DNA of 64,000 bases from Isoetes taiwanensis (taxonomy: Eukaryota > Streptophyta > Lycopodiopsida > Isoetales > Isoetaceae). Every line of letters starts with the position of its first letter. Within the stretch, counting starts at the first letter, position 1. Positions 32,708-44,628 of this stretch are shown here, one piece after another. The notes under the pieces are model-generated. The model did not search any database, had not been told where the DNA came from, and saw only the letters and a program-made list of their open reading frames with translations. The translations under genes were made by a program, and so were the position numbers. The stretch is taken from the NCBI GenBank assembly GCA_021234155.1, contig JAJEKV010000005.1, forward strand, positions 4,468,952-4,532,951, written 5' to 3'.

Positions 32708-33580
32708 TGTGCGGTCATAATGAGCTGGGAGAATCGCGAGGACATCGTTGATAATTGGGGCAATCAGAACTTTTAATATATCCAGGTGGCGAATCCAACG
32801 GCTCTGGTTTCGTGTGCTAGGTGTGCGACCGGCTGGTCTCCGGGCCCTCTTTGCCATGTCTGGTCGATCCGTGGCCGGATTGCCAGTGAAGCAGGTGTGC
32901 CCTCGAACATGGTCTTTGAAGTCGACTTCTGATCTTTGCGGAGGGATGCGCAGCCTTGCTTGATTTTTTTGTCAATGGAGTTTGTGAAATCCTGGTAATT
33001 GTGTTCGGCTTGGGCGTGAGCTACAGTGGTATGCTTGTTGGAGCAAGCCAGTGCTTCTGCCGCGAAATTGCAAAAGGTGAGCCTCTATTTGTGTTTCTGA
33101 GTTACTCTAGGATAGACCTGTATTTGTGTTTCTGAGTTACTCTAGGATAGACACCTCGGTTGATCATGACAAGCAATCATTAAAAACAGGCATAACGTTT
33201 GGTAGATTAATCGATAGAACGATCAGTAGATTAAGGATTTGCTATCAACGAAATAGAGCTTTGGGGAGGCTACAAAATGAAGCAGGGCAAGTTCTGGCAT
33301 TGAGAGTAGTGAAAGCATGTGATCTTGGGTAAAGCTGTGGGTTATTTGCACGATGCTTAGATTGGTCTTTAGATAATGTCAGTGAAGTGGTTTGAAAGGC
33401 AAAAGAGCTGATAACAGTAGGTAGGCTACAATACTAAAATTTGTGGAGGCTGGAAAAAGAGAGAGACTGATTGTTACATTGATAATGATGAAGGACCGTG
33501 CTGTTGAATGTAGGGATTGTATAATGCATATCGACCAGAGAAGTGTTGGATATGGAAGATATTAATAGCACAAAACGTTA
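32708..33580. other. Moderately GC-rich segment, possible exon, with small duplication
   Basis: 32750-32965 is more GC-rich than its surroundings and ends near a possible splice donor, AAAAGGTGAGCC at 33077. TCTATTTGTGTTTCTGAGTTACTCTAGGATAGAC is duplicated in tandem (33087-33117, 33121-33151). No protein similarity recognised; it may be a noncoding transcript or repeat. Confidence 0.3.
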
Positions 33581-33584
33581 GTTA

Positions 33585-34275
33585 GGACGGGTCGTTCTGT
33601 CTATTGTGGTTTCCTGGCTAGTGGTCTGTTGGGAATGGCATTATTGAAGTGTCCTAAGTGGCAGAGGGACGGTGTGCACTTGATGCATGTAAACTTAAGT
33701 GTTTCTTTCTTTGTTTTTTTAATCTCTGTGGCAGTAGCATTTAGGTCGTTCTAGGGAATCAATCGGCATACTAAGCATGCTTTTCAAAACTGTATTTTTT
33801 GGTGCAGATGCAATGCATGCAGTACTACTGGCCAGGCAGGATCGAAACGATTGAGATTGTGAAGAAATGAGAAAATGGATGGTAACCACTTGGTGCATGT
33901 AACCCTAGGTTTCCCTTCCTACATTTTTTCCATCGTTGTGGCAGTAGCAGCCAGGTCGTCCTAGCATTTATCTTGAAGCATGTGTTAAGACAGGTCGTTT
34001 TGTCTGCTGTGGCTTCTTGTTGGGATTGGCATCATTAGGGTGTTTTAAATGGCATAATGACAGTAAGCACCTTCTTTGGTTTTTTTGTGCATGGAATCTC
34101 TGTTGATCTATAAAGTATGGACGGAGAGTTTTGTAGTACAGAACCAAGGACCATTAGGATGTTTTAAATGGCATAATGACGGTAAGCACCTTCTTTGGTT
34201 TTTTGTGTGCATGGAATCTCTGTTGATCTATAAAGTATGGATGGAGAATTTTGTACTACGGAATCAAAGACTTCA
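33585..34275. repeat. Nested tandem duplications
   Basis: 33590-33760 and 33880-34045 share, in different order, ACAGGTCGTT.TGTCT, GTGGCAGTAGCA..CAGGTCGT and TGCATGTAA. 34036-34150 and 34152-34268 are ~120-bp tandem copies containing TTTTAAATGGCATAATGAC, GTAAGCACCTTCTTTGG and TGTTGATCTATAAAGTATGGA. No gene. Confidence 0.7.
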
Positions 34276-37200
34276 TGCTATTTGCATGATCATTAGAAGG
34301 GTGAATCATTAGCATGTTACAGTGTTGTGAATGGGAGACAGAGTTTTTGTGTAATGCATTTTTTTATTGCAGATGCTTTGGATGCAAATTAGTAGATCCT
34401 TAGTTACAACATAAGCATTTTGCTACAAATCACATTGTTGTCCATTTGGTTTTTTGCTGGGCTAGGTCTCTTACTTTGCGCGGATTCAGAGAATTTTATG
34501 TCTGTGGGAGCCACTAATTGCTTTTCCAAATTTGGCAAGCAATTTCTTCTCTCCTTTTGCGTTCTTTCTCTATCCCATCTCTCGAATCATCGCAATTTGG
34601 TAAGCACCTAAATGTACTTCTATTCCTTTTATTTCTGCCATTTTAGATGTGAAGGAGCTCTGCAAATTGAGAAGCCTAATTTGGCTCTGATTCATTTTGA
34701 GTTGCAAAGCCTAATTTGTCTATGATTCATTTTGAGCTGCAGAATAGCATTCATCTTTGCTTGTTATATCTGAGGCAGCTAGTCCATCTCAATTAGTATA
34801 TGTTCCATTTCGGTCAGTTCATTTATGTTATGGTATTTTTTAAAGCATTTGTTTCTTGCAGCATAGATCTTTAGCTTCCTGACATTCGTTGCAATGATTA
34901 AGAGCCATTGAATACAAGGTTTGTCTATTATCTACAAATGATATTTATTCAATTTCATGTCTAGATTCATTCTATGTCTCTATGTTTTGCTTTATTTGAC
35001 CCATTTAGACTATGAATTTGAGAAACATCCACCTAAGTGTTTTTGTAGAACACTCGTTAAGCTCTCCAACGAATGCTCATGCATAAAAAATAGAGCTTTC
35101 TTTTTGGAGTTATGTCCCTTATATACTGTGCTTTGAAACTTGGACAGCAAGTGCTTTTTGTCATTTTTGACATCTTCACAATAAGAATTTGAAAAATTTA
35201 TGCCTAGGATTATCTTTAGATCTCATTGAAGGCTTTCCAATGGATACTCTTGCTGGAGAAATAGAGCTTCGGTTTGCAAGTTATGCCCAAAAACAGTTCT
35301 ATCTCATAAAGTTTTATACGAATGAAGTGCCGGCCTCTTCGTGAAATGTGAAATAGGAAATTTTAGAGGTTCTAAGGAAGTGACAAAGCATGATAAAGCT
35401 TCTTTTATCTTCTTCCTTTACAGGTGGAAGAGGTTGTCATTGCAGATATTTTTGGGAATGGAGACTTTAATTCTATTGTACTTCAATTTAAATGCCTTTT
35501 ATGCATGATCTTGCCCTTGATTAAATGGCTTATGTGGGTTTGTCTGGTTATTTGTAGGCAAGCCTGGAGTGACTTCTTTCACATTACATACCGTTCTAGA
35601 TTATGTTAGATAGGCGTAGACTGCTAAAGCCTAGTCCATATCATGAGGCCTATATGTGAAAGCAATTGGAATTGAAGATAAGAGGTGGAAAACTATAAAT
35701 GAGGATAGAATTACATACTGGTTTGAATTATATTAGTTAGGCTTGGACTGTTATAGACTTTTAGAATGATCATTCCTTATATTGGTTGCATATTATGAGA
35801 TTATGCGTCTAATTGTCATGTTATTTGTAGAACGTTTGGTTGGAGTTCTATAGTGGATATGGCATCAATTATGTGAAAGGCCAGAGGTGAGCATGGCCGG
35901 GATTAGCAGTTGCAGGCTGCTATAGTGTTCCAAGCTCTTCAACGTAGTAAATAGACTGATATATGGTACAGCCATCATAACTTAGCCCTTACTGGAGACA
36001 ATATGATCGGCATGCTGCCGCAAAGATAATCTTCAATTGAATGCGCTAATGTATGTTTACAATGTGTTCTAGGTCTTATGGTAGATAATTCACAGGATAT
36101 TGTGCATATTGTTTGTTTATCACATTTTTGTTTTCGCAGTCCACAGCCTTGTCGTGTTGTAAATACATTGTTCATGATACAGATATATTGTTGGGCAACA
36201 GTAATGCTGGAAATGATCTAGCGCGCAGATTTTTGTGTGCTAGAGGTATTGCAATTATTATCAAAGAGCCTGCATTTTACACTTAACCCAGCCCATCTTT
36301 CCAGATAGAGGTTTTTATAGTTATCCTAGCTATAGCTAGACAGAAACCCAGCCCATCTTTCCAGATCTTTAAAACAGCATCCAACACTTTTTCCAAATAA
36401 GAAGTTGTAGCATGAGAAGCTTTTGAAGTTATGTAGCCATATAGTTTACATACCGAAATTCACAGAATAGCCAATGTAAATTTGCATCCCTCGAGCAGTT
36501 TTACGTGCATCCTATGTAATTACTTTATTGTGCCAGACATTTTGGCCAAAATTTGCAAACATGAAATATCATGATTGTGCCAAATGGGCCTTTAGGTATT
36601 GGATATTTTGAAGATGCACCATGAAGGCACAAATCTAAACAAAGTTAGGTTCTTTATCTTGTGGAACAGAATTTCCATGCCACATATACCTCTTCTTTGA
36701 CAAACAGACTGCCAACCTCGTAAGTTTTAAGATGTATGTTTAATTTCATTTAGACAATTCCTTAAAAGGATATGGTGATAAGATAGATAGAAAGGTATGT
36801 TGATTAGAATTGTTTTGCACCTTTGAAAAAATTGTGATATGGCATTGGCACAAATTTAGGGGCAAGTCAAGGTGATTGTTGACTACCATCAAAAGAATGC
36901 ATGCACACAACGTTGACTAAAATACACTGCCATAAATCTCAAGCAATAAAAAAATTTATGCAACCAATGAATTCATCAAAGGAATGCATGCACATCAACG
37001 TTGACCAAAATACACTTCGATAAATCTCGAGCAATAATAGAATAGATGATGCAACTGATGAACCCACATTGTAACACGTACAACCTTGATGGATCTAACA
37101 GAATCTTGGAGCATCTAAATAACCCTACATAGCACTTATGTAATACACCATGGAATCCTCTCCGGTCCCTTGTGCCTAGCACATCAAACTTTTATAGGCA

Positions 37201-37560
37201 TTGAGTAGTTAATAGAGGGCGCCAAAACATTGGCTCAAAAAAGATAAAAAGGATTAAAAACAACAAAAGCAGCACTTTAATTGCACTATAGAAATAGTAT
37301 AATTCGTAAGTGGAAAGTTCCCAAAAATTGTAGCTTTCCCTAGATATTCTACAATGTCTTCGAAGTTGATTAATATGCATGAACTGATCATTATGAGGGG
37401 GTGGGGGCATTAAAATTAGCAACTTTGCATTTTGAATTTACACCATGGGAATAGCATAGCTCTAACATAAAAAAAACCCCACTACTGACCTTCCCCCTAT
37501 TGTGCGGCCCCAATGAGCGCTGATAATTAGACCTATCTTGACCGGCCAAATATAAAAGCT
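34276..37560. other. Long AT-rich stretch without recognised gene
   Basis: No domain recognised in any frame. Internal repeats: 35020-35140 and 35175-35290 share GAATTTGA.AAA, TCC(A)A.GAATGCTC and AATAGAGCTT...AGTTATG(T/C)CC. ACCCAGCCCATCTTTCCAGAT occurs twice (36287, 36347). 36890-36950 and 36975-37040 are copies of GAATGCATGCACA...CAACGTTGAC.AAAATACACT. Likely decayed transposon DNA. Confidence 0.5.
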
Positions 37561-38145
37561 AAAATTCAACGCTTAAAATTCAATCAAACACCAGTTTATG
37601 AGATCTTGGTCATCTAAAAGCTTCTAGAGTATTCTAGTCTAATTTCTAGATCATTTCATTTTTTTGCTGGAATTTAAGGAAATCTAAGGAAATGTCATAA
37701 AATTTAAGGGAATGTTCTAGAAAGTTCTAGAGTGGGCTTTGATTGGTCAACTAGCATGAATAAGCATCTCATCTTAAAATAGAAATTGCTAAGAATAGTA
37801 TATCTTTGAAAAGTTCCTAAAAATAGTAACTTCTTTGCTGAAACCTAGGGGAATCTAATGGAATGTCATAAAATCTAAGGGATTATTCTAGAAATCAAAA
37901 CCTAAGAGAATCTAATGGAATCTCGTAAAATTTAAGAGAATTTAAGTTTTAAGATGAGATTTGACTAGTTAACAAGCATAAATAAGCATCTCAACCTAAA
38001 AGCAACAAGCATAAATAAGCATCATAGTAACTTTGAAAAGTCCCTAAAAATAGTAATTTTGGCTGGAATCTAAGGAAATCTCATACAATCTAAGGTAATC
38101 TAAGGGATAATCTTCATGAACTCTTAGAAAACTGCAACATGCACA
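37560..38145. repeat. CTAAGGGAATCT / TTCTAGA repeat tract (inverted relative of 12.1-13.6 kb)
   Basis: Copies of AATCTAAGGGAATCTAATGGAATGTCATAAAATCTAAGGG, GTTCTAGAAAGTTCTAGAG and CATGAATAAGCATCTCA. Reverse complements of these phrases occur at 12100-12260 and 13070-13560, so both tracts belong to one repeat family in opposite orientation. Confidence 0.65.
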
Positions 38146-39450
38146 AACTAGAACATGCGCCGAAGGATCGATTAAAAAACTTGTCTAAATATATGATGAC
38201 CTTGCCTTCAAAATCCATCATTCCTCCTCATCATGTATTTATATATAACTCTACAGGTTCCTCCTTGAGTGAATGTCTTGTGGAACATATTCCTTTAGTT
38301 GTTCCTCCTTGTTGTTAACAACCTATAACATTCATCCCTTCCCTAAACTGTGTATATTTGCCTTCTGCTAAGGCCTTAGTAAAAACACCTGCAACTTGGT
38401 TTGAAGTATACACATACATCATCTGTATATAACCTTTAGCAGCAAGATCTCTAATGAAATGGACATTTAATTCAATATGTTTTATTCTCTCATGATCAAC
38501 TGGATTCTTGACTATAGCCATACAACTTTGATTGTCTGTTAGGATCTTTGTTGGATCATCTTAACTCACCCAATAACCTTCTTAACTATACTATTTCCTT
38601 TGAAATCAAAGATGAGGCAACATTTTCTGCGTCTGTTGATGACATGGCAATGGCACTTTGCTTTTTAGTTCTCCATGCAATTGCACCTCCTGCTAATATT
38701 ATAACAAAATCAGAAGTTGATTTCCTGCAGCTGAGGTCCCCTCCCCAGTCTGCATCACTGTAGGCTTGTAAGCACAAGTTGTTGGAATCATAAGTTATGC
38801 CATAATCTTTAGTTCTCTTTCAGATACCTGAGAACCCTTTTTGCGGCTGTCCAGTGCAATCTGCTAGGGTTATGATTTCTTCTGCTCAGTACATTTACTG
38901 CATATGTTATATCAGGTCTTGTATTGTTAGAGAGATATAGGAAACGTCCCACAAGTGCTCTATAGGGTGCTTCTTCCATTTCCCTCATTTCTTCTTCATT
39001 CAACTCGTCATCAGCAGTATGTTTATGCCCTGGTACCATTGGGGTTTTACAAAGGTGAGCTTCTACAAGGTTGAACCTTTTCAACATATTCTCAATGTGC
39101 CCGCTTGTTTTTGACTTCAAGATCTTTTTCTCTCTGTCCCTTAACATTTCAATACTTAGAAATTGTTTGATTTCCCCTAGATCAGACATTTTAAACCTGT
39201 TTTTGAGAATGTCCGTGCAATGATTTAAGCATGTAAGATGACTAGCAGCCATGATACAATCATCCACATAAAGTGCAATGATGCAGTATTCTTCTCCCAT
39301 TGTATATCTATACAGATTTCCATCATTTTTCAATTTTTCAAATCCTTGTTCCCTGAGATAGTTATCAATGCAGTTATACCATTCTCTTGAGGCTTGTTTT
39401 AGACCATAAACAGCTCGATTTAATTTCCATGCTTTGTTTTTTCCTTCTTT
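38146..39450 (-). mobile_element. Ty1/copia fragment: RT, RNase H, start of 3' LTR
   Basis: Minus-strand frames from 39450 to 38318 are the C-terminal end of a copia polyprotein, followed by an LTR-like start (TGTTAACAACAAGG on the minus strand at about 38322) with a TATATATAAATA box at about 38240. The left (5') part of the element is missing: at 39450 the copia sequence joins directly to an LTR of the Ty3/gypsy family. Confidence 0.8.
38318..39450 (-). pseudogene. Copia reverse transcriptase / RNase H
   Basis: Starts at KEGKNKAWKLNRAVYGLKQASREWY (RT palm) with the catalytic YVDD (IALYVDDCIM) and continues through the connection (RALVGRFLYLSNNTRPDITYAVN). RNase H follows in other frames: DADWGGDLSCRKSTSDF at about 38760 and VAGVFTKALAEGKYTQF at about 38370, ending VIGC. 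Frames shift near 38815 and 38590, and a stop follows RVLRYLKEN. The protease, integrase and gag portions are absent. The first fourteen residues of the longest open frame (MDGVDYPSHCSMPA) are not copia but antisense LTR sequence of the neighbouring gypsy element. Confidence 0.88.
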
Positions 39451-40530
39451 GGCTGGCATAGAACAATGGCTAGGGTAGTCCACTCCATCCATCCCTCATG
39501 TGCACACTTTGCAGATAGGCTGAATCATGCTATGACGTGGTTATAGCTTTTCGGAGACGCAATTCTCATGGATTCACCCTATGAGACTACTCCATATTAC
39601 ATCTCCACAGTCTGATGAGGCAGGGAGGAAATGAATTCACTCCCAGAACATGATAGTTCCATGGGTGGTTAGAGGATCGTGGTTCCTTCAGGCAACCACG
39701 CATCCGTACCTGACTTTAACCCCCCAAAATCCATAGACCAGCCCGGCGCGACTATCGAGCCCAAGACATCCTTTAGGTACATATCTTGTGACCCAGGAGG
39801 TATCAGACCCATATCCCGCCCTATACGGTGACCGATTATAAGCCTAGCACACTATAGGAATCCTGTAGTCAAACTAGGTAGGATTCCACCTCCATTTCAC
39901 CATCATGTTCGTTATTTGGTGCTGAATCACAGCATAGCATCTACAGCCTGGTGGGCTCTTGTGCACAGGCCGCAATTAATGGGATTTAAGGGGTTCTAGA
40001 TAGGATCATCACTAAATCCAGATCGCCTTCAGGTCTCTAGCCCACTTAATCTAACACAACATAGGGGGAACAAAAAGAGAGAGCAATCATATGCAAAGCA
40101 TCCATCATTTTTCCCAAATAGATCATAGAATAGAATTTAATCATCCATCTACTCGAATAAGGGTTAGCAGAACATAAACTATGCTGCGGGTTGAAACCAA
40201 TATCACGAAGAACATCCATGGCGCATATCTGGTTACAGGGTTGCAGCAGCTACTATCTCCCCCAATCTTCCCCCAAATTTGAATTGGGGCAGAATTGGGG
40301 ATGGGAACCCAATTTTCCATCCCAAAATGGCAAGCTGTCTCTTGGCCAATCGATCTAGGCCACGTGGCACTATCTAGTTAGCTTGCATTAATAATTAATA
40401 CCATTACTTAGCCTAATTAGGCTAAGTTGGTTGCAATAAACCCCTTTAGGTTAGTCCCCAATGGTCTCGATACACTGGTGACGTGTCAAGGTATTTATAC
40501 GTATATCCTGTAAATGCATGGAACGTCACA
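39451..40530 (-). mobile_element. 3' LTR of Ty3/gypsy element 1 (truncated)
   Basis: On the minus strand the LTR starts TGTGACGTTCC at 40530 and is preceded by a purine-rich tract (CAGGGGGTAGAA), as a polypurine tract should be. It follows the other LTRs of the family (GGCTGGCATAGAACAATGGCTAGGGT at 39451 matches 45015). Its last ~390 bp are missing at the copia junction. Confidence 0.85.
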
Positions 40531-41064
40531 TTCTACCCCCTGTAGGATAATGATATCCCCAGCATTGGGGTTAATGAATTAATATTAAAGTAACTAATTA
40601 AGTCCAAAGATCATATTTAGTGCATGAAGTAATGAAAATTACATCAGGATCTTAGATCACATAAGTTCAGGACCGTAGTCTGTTCACAACACACTGGCAT
40701 GATAACAATAGAGAGAACACAACCAGGTCCTCAGTGGACCATGTGGTAACAACACAATAGAGAAACAAACATATTTAAAAAAACAATGATGACCCCTCAG
40801 TGCCGTCATAGAAAACTGCAGACCCCTGGTACACGCTACTGGCCTGCAAAATTATAGTACATCAATACATCATATAATAAGTAAAGAATGTGGTTGAAGG
40901 GACCACCCCTTTTTGAAAACAAATAAAAAAGGGAAAAAAAAAAAAAAGGTATCCTATCATGCTTAAGTCTTGCAAGTCATCGCGGCATAAGGAATGGCTA
41001 TGTTCCCATTGTCGCCGGATGACTGCGTCCTATGATGTACATGCCCATCCCACCTAGAATGCAT

Positions 41065-42383
41065 CTACTCGACCAGTTCGCTGCATGACCCCTGCTGGGT
41101 CAAGCCTTTATTGCTTACCGCTGGTCTGGGGATTAATAGCATCGTTGATGGTGCATCCCTGGCATTCCCGTATAAAGTTCGGGTAGTTCTATCAAGATCC
41201 ATCTTCAATACCCATGTTGCATCCTCAGTCGGTAAGTGTTTCCACTTGACCAAATACTGCAAAATTTGAGTCCTTTTGGTCTGCTTGTATGCGCGATCAA
41301 GAAGAGCCTCCGGGACTATCTCTAATTGCTCATCTGTCATTTCAAGAAATGTGGGCATATCTAATATTTCCTCTGGATCAGGAGTATGCTTCTTCAGAAG
41401 GCCCACATGAAAAACCTTATGGACTTTGTGTGAGCAACTGCTGAGAGACCTTGACCTTCGAGACAGGGTTATGGTACGTGTCTGGAGTTAGGCACTGATA
41501 GCCATAGTTAATCATAAAAGGAGACATTCGAGAAGACTTCTGTTTAGAACTATTATAAGCAAACTCTACCAAATGGATATAATTGGCCCACTGTGATTGT
41601 TTATTCCAGACATAGTCGCGTAGCATGTCTTCAATGGTGCGGTTGGTGCATTCCGTTTGACCATCCATCTGGGGGAGGTATGCGGTACTCATGGCAAGCT
41701 TTGTTTGTATAGTGCCAAAGAAATCTGTCCAGAATGCACTTACAAACTTGGGATCGCAATCTGAAACAATTTGGCGTGGCATCCTGTGAAGTCGAAAAAT
41801 CTCCTTAGCAAACAACAGTGTCGTATCCAAGGCCATGTCAGTGGTCCGGCATGGCAAAAAGTGCGCCATCTTGAAGAGCTTGTCAACCACCACCATCAAG
41901 GCATTATATCCCCTAAGGGTCTGTGGAAGATCGACAATAAAGTCTATGGTGATGATTTTCCACTTAGCATTGGACACCTCTAAAGGCTCTAACTCGCATG
42001 GAATGCGCAATTGTTCAGCTTTTGTCTGTTGGCAAAGCTGGCACTACTTGATATAGCTGGCAATATGCTTTCTTCATACTGGGCCAGAAGTAGCTGGCTC
42101 GTACTTTAAAATATATATTCATAAATCCAGCATGTCCTTCTATAAGACTGTTATGTGTGTCATGGACAATGAGCTTCCGGATGCCTGAGGTCTCTGGTAC
42201 ACATAACTTATTCTTATGGTAGAGGAAATTACCTTCTTTCTTAAAATGGCGAAAGGATTCTTGCTCCTTTTTTGTTCGAGCCTTCTTAGACAAACTGTGC
42301 CACACCTCCCTGAATTCAAGATCTGTTAGATGTATTTGTGCAATGGTCTTTTCAAACTCACTGGTAAGAGTGGAAAATGGCAT
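41065..42383 (-). pseudogene. Integrase with C-terminal chromodomain (element 1)
   Basis: 42383-42015 encodes the H2C2 zinc-binding part (LIVHDTHNSLIEGHAGFMNIYFKV... FWPSMKKAY). 42010-41417 is the catalytic core with TIDFIVDLPQ (D), VSDCDPKFVS (D) and GQTECTNRTIEDML (E), plus HLVEFAYNSS. 41406-41065 holds a chromodomain: PEALLDRAYKQTKRTQ, LQYLVKWKHLPTEDATW (residues 32-66, 41208-41320), which defines the chromovirus clade. Chromodomains of this type can direct integration through histone H3 marks. Frame breaks at 42015 and 41412 and a stop after the chromodomain extension; dead gene. Confidence 0.88.
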
Positions 42384-42627
42384 TGTAATGCATGTGAGTC
42401 ACCAAGGGGTGCCTTGAAAGAGCATCTGCAACCAAGTTATATTTACCAGGTTTATACACCACCTCAACATCATACTCTTCCCCAAACTCCATCCATCTGC
42501 GTTGACGAAGGTTGAGGTTGGATTGCATGAAGATGTATTGGAGGCTTTGGTGATCTGTGTCTAATTAGAACCTTATCCCGAGGAGATAGTACCTCCAAAT
42601 CCGCAAGGCTCGCATGATCGCAAACAA

Positions 42628-43621
42628 TTATTGGTCATGCGTAAGGTATCGCTGCTCTGCATCGTTCATCTTTTTGGAATCATAGGCGATAACCCGTCCT
42701 TCTTGCATTAATACACCTCCCGTAGCTACTTTGCTGGCATCAGTTGCAACCCACTTATCCTTCTGAGGATCTAGCAAGGTAGGAACTGGAGCAATAGTTA
42801 ATGCCTCTTTCAATTGCTGGAATCTTGATTGTGCATTGTTTTTCCAATGTGTGCCCCAATCCTTGACATTCTCATGTTTAGTGAGATCAGCGAGAGATGC
42901 TGCTATCTTGGCAAAGTTTTTAACAAACCTCTGATAATACCCTGCCAAGCCTAGGAAGCTTTTGACTTTGGAGACATTTGTAGGGGCTGGCCATTCCTTT
43001 ACTGTATAAATCTTAGCCGGATCTGTTGCTATACCATCCGGTGACATAGTGTGGCCTAAGTACTCCACTCTGGTGGTTGCAAATTTGCATTTGGAGAATC
43101 TGGCAAAGAGTTGATGGCATCACAACTTCTGTAAGGCCAGTCGAAGATGATGTTCATGGTCCTCCAAAGTCTTACTGTATGTCGTCAAAGAAGATAATGA
43201 CAAACTCATCTAAGCACCCACGGAAGATCTCGTTCAGGAGATGCATGAACGTGGCCGGTGCATTTGTTAGGCCAAAGGGCATAACAATAAATTCATAGTG
43301 GACATAGCGAGTTCTGAAAGCTAATTTATGGACACCCTCCTCTTTGATTCTTATTTGGTGATATCCCGATTGAAGATCGATCTTGGAGAAGTAATTTTCC
43401 CCTTGCAATTGGTCCATAAGGTCATCGGCTTGTGGCAATGCATACCGATTCTTAATAGTATGCTTGTTCAACTGGCGATAACCAATGCACATTCGCAGTG
43501 TGCCATCCTTCTTCTTAACAAAGAGAATCAGCAGTCCAAGAGGGGAAACACTAGCGCGAATGAACCCTAATTTAAGGACTTGAAATTGCTTCTTAAGCTC
43601 TATCAATTCAGGTGTGCTCAT
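42628..43621 (-). pseudogene. Reverse transcriptase and RNase H (element 1)
   Basis: 43621-43172 covers RT fingers and palm: [64 protein letters not shown] and the catalytic FFDD (VIIFFDDIQ). 43068-42628, after a frameshift in the thumb (about 43070-43170), is the connection and RNase H ([41 protein letters not shown]). The RNase H is cut at about 42628, followed by about 240 bp of decayed remainder. Clearly homologous to element 2 at 62940-64000. Confidence 0.9.
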
Positions 43622-43685
43622 ATGGTACGGGGCCTTACTGGTTGGCTTTGTACTTGGCGCAAGTGTAATCTCGCACTCTACTCCC

Positions 43686-44628
43686 CTAGGGGCTTCCGAA
43701 TCTCGTCAAGAAAGAGGTTCTGAAACTCATGAAGTAAGCTGGCAATAGCTTCAGGCAAGCTTCAAATGGTTTCTTCTTTCTGCGCATTAACTTCCCCGGA
43801 GGCAAGCCGAACAATGCAAGCAACCTGGTTCCTTCGGACAGCCTTGTCCAACTGTGACAATGACATGCTCTGCATGATGGGTTGAACTTGATTACCTGCG
43901 AGAGTGACATAGGCCCCATTAGCTGCATTGAAAATGATGGCACGATCTCACAGTCAATATTGGCTTTCGCAGCTGTCAAGAACTCCATGCCGACAATCAA
44001 ATCATATTTGCCAATATTCATCATTTCGGTGCCTAGAGCAACAGATGCTATTGGTAGTTGGATATTCAAATTAAACTGGTGACCCTGTGTGTGGTAGATA
44101 GCTCCACTTGCTAAGGTGACGAGATGTCGTCTGAATTTCAAAGTTGTAAGATTCAATGAGCAGCCAATTTGGGAGGCGCAAAATTGTGCATACGTCTAGT
44201 ATCTATTAAGATAACAAAGGGTTTGGCATCAATGTGTCCAACAGTGGATATGACAAATGGTTGGCTGTCAGCATTGTCAGTTTCTATGGCTGCAAAAATA
44301 TGAGACTCACCTTGTAGATAGTCTGGTGTCTATTCGTCGGTAAGGTCTGGTAAGTCACAGATAGGCGTACAGTCCTCACAATCCACTTCAGTCAGGGCTG
44401 CCTACACTGCTTGGATTACATATGGACATTCTTGTATACGGTGCCCCGGTCGGAAACATCGGGAACAAGCTTTGTCCCACCTCAGCTGGACGCGAGCTCC
44501 CTAGGAATAGATTGGAGGATTTGCTGCATCGGGCCAACAGCATTGCCTGACTTCTCTGGCACATTGAAGCTCACCTTCTTTTCTGTCTTCTGGAAAGGTG
44601 GTTGTTGGGGACACAGACTGTGACGCTC
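43686..44628 (-). pseudogene. Gag zinc knuckle and protease (element 1)
   Basis: Just left of the solo LTR, gag continues as PPFQKTEKKVSFNVPEKSG and LQSIPRELA. A CCHC knuckle reads C-S-R-C-FRPG-H-RIQE-C at about 44460-44420. The aspartic protease motif that is DTGSTHNF in element 2 is DTRRMHNF here (about 44210-44187), so the active-site glycine is gone. 44156-43686 continues through LVTLASGAIYHTQGHQFNLNIQLP and KYDLIVGMEFLTAAKANIDCE. This uninterrupted stretch fixes where LINE copy B entered element 2. Confidence 0.85.

Noticed and set aside
38809-39492. A copia protein beginning MDGVDYPSHCSMPA
   Set aside because: The first fourteen residues are antisense LTR of the gypsy family; the fusion is a breakpoint artefact.
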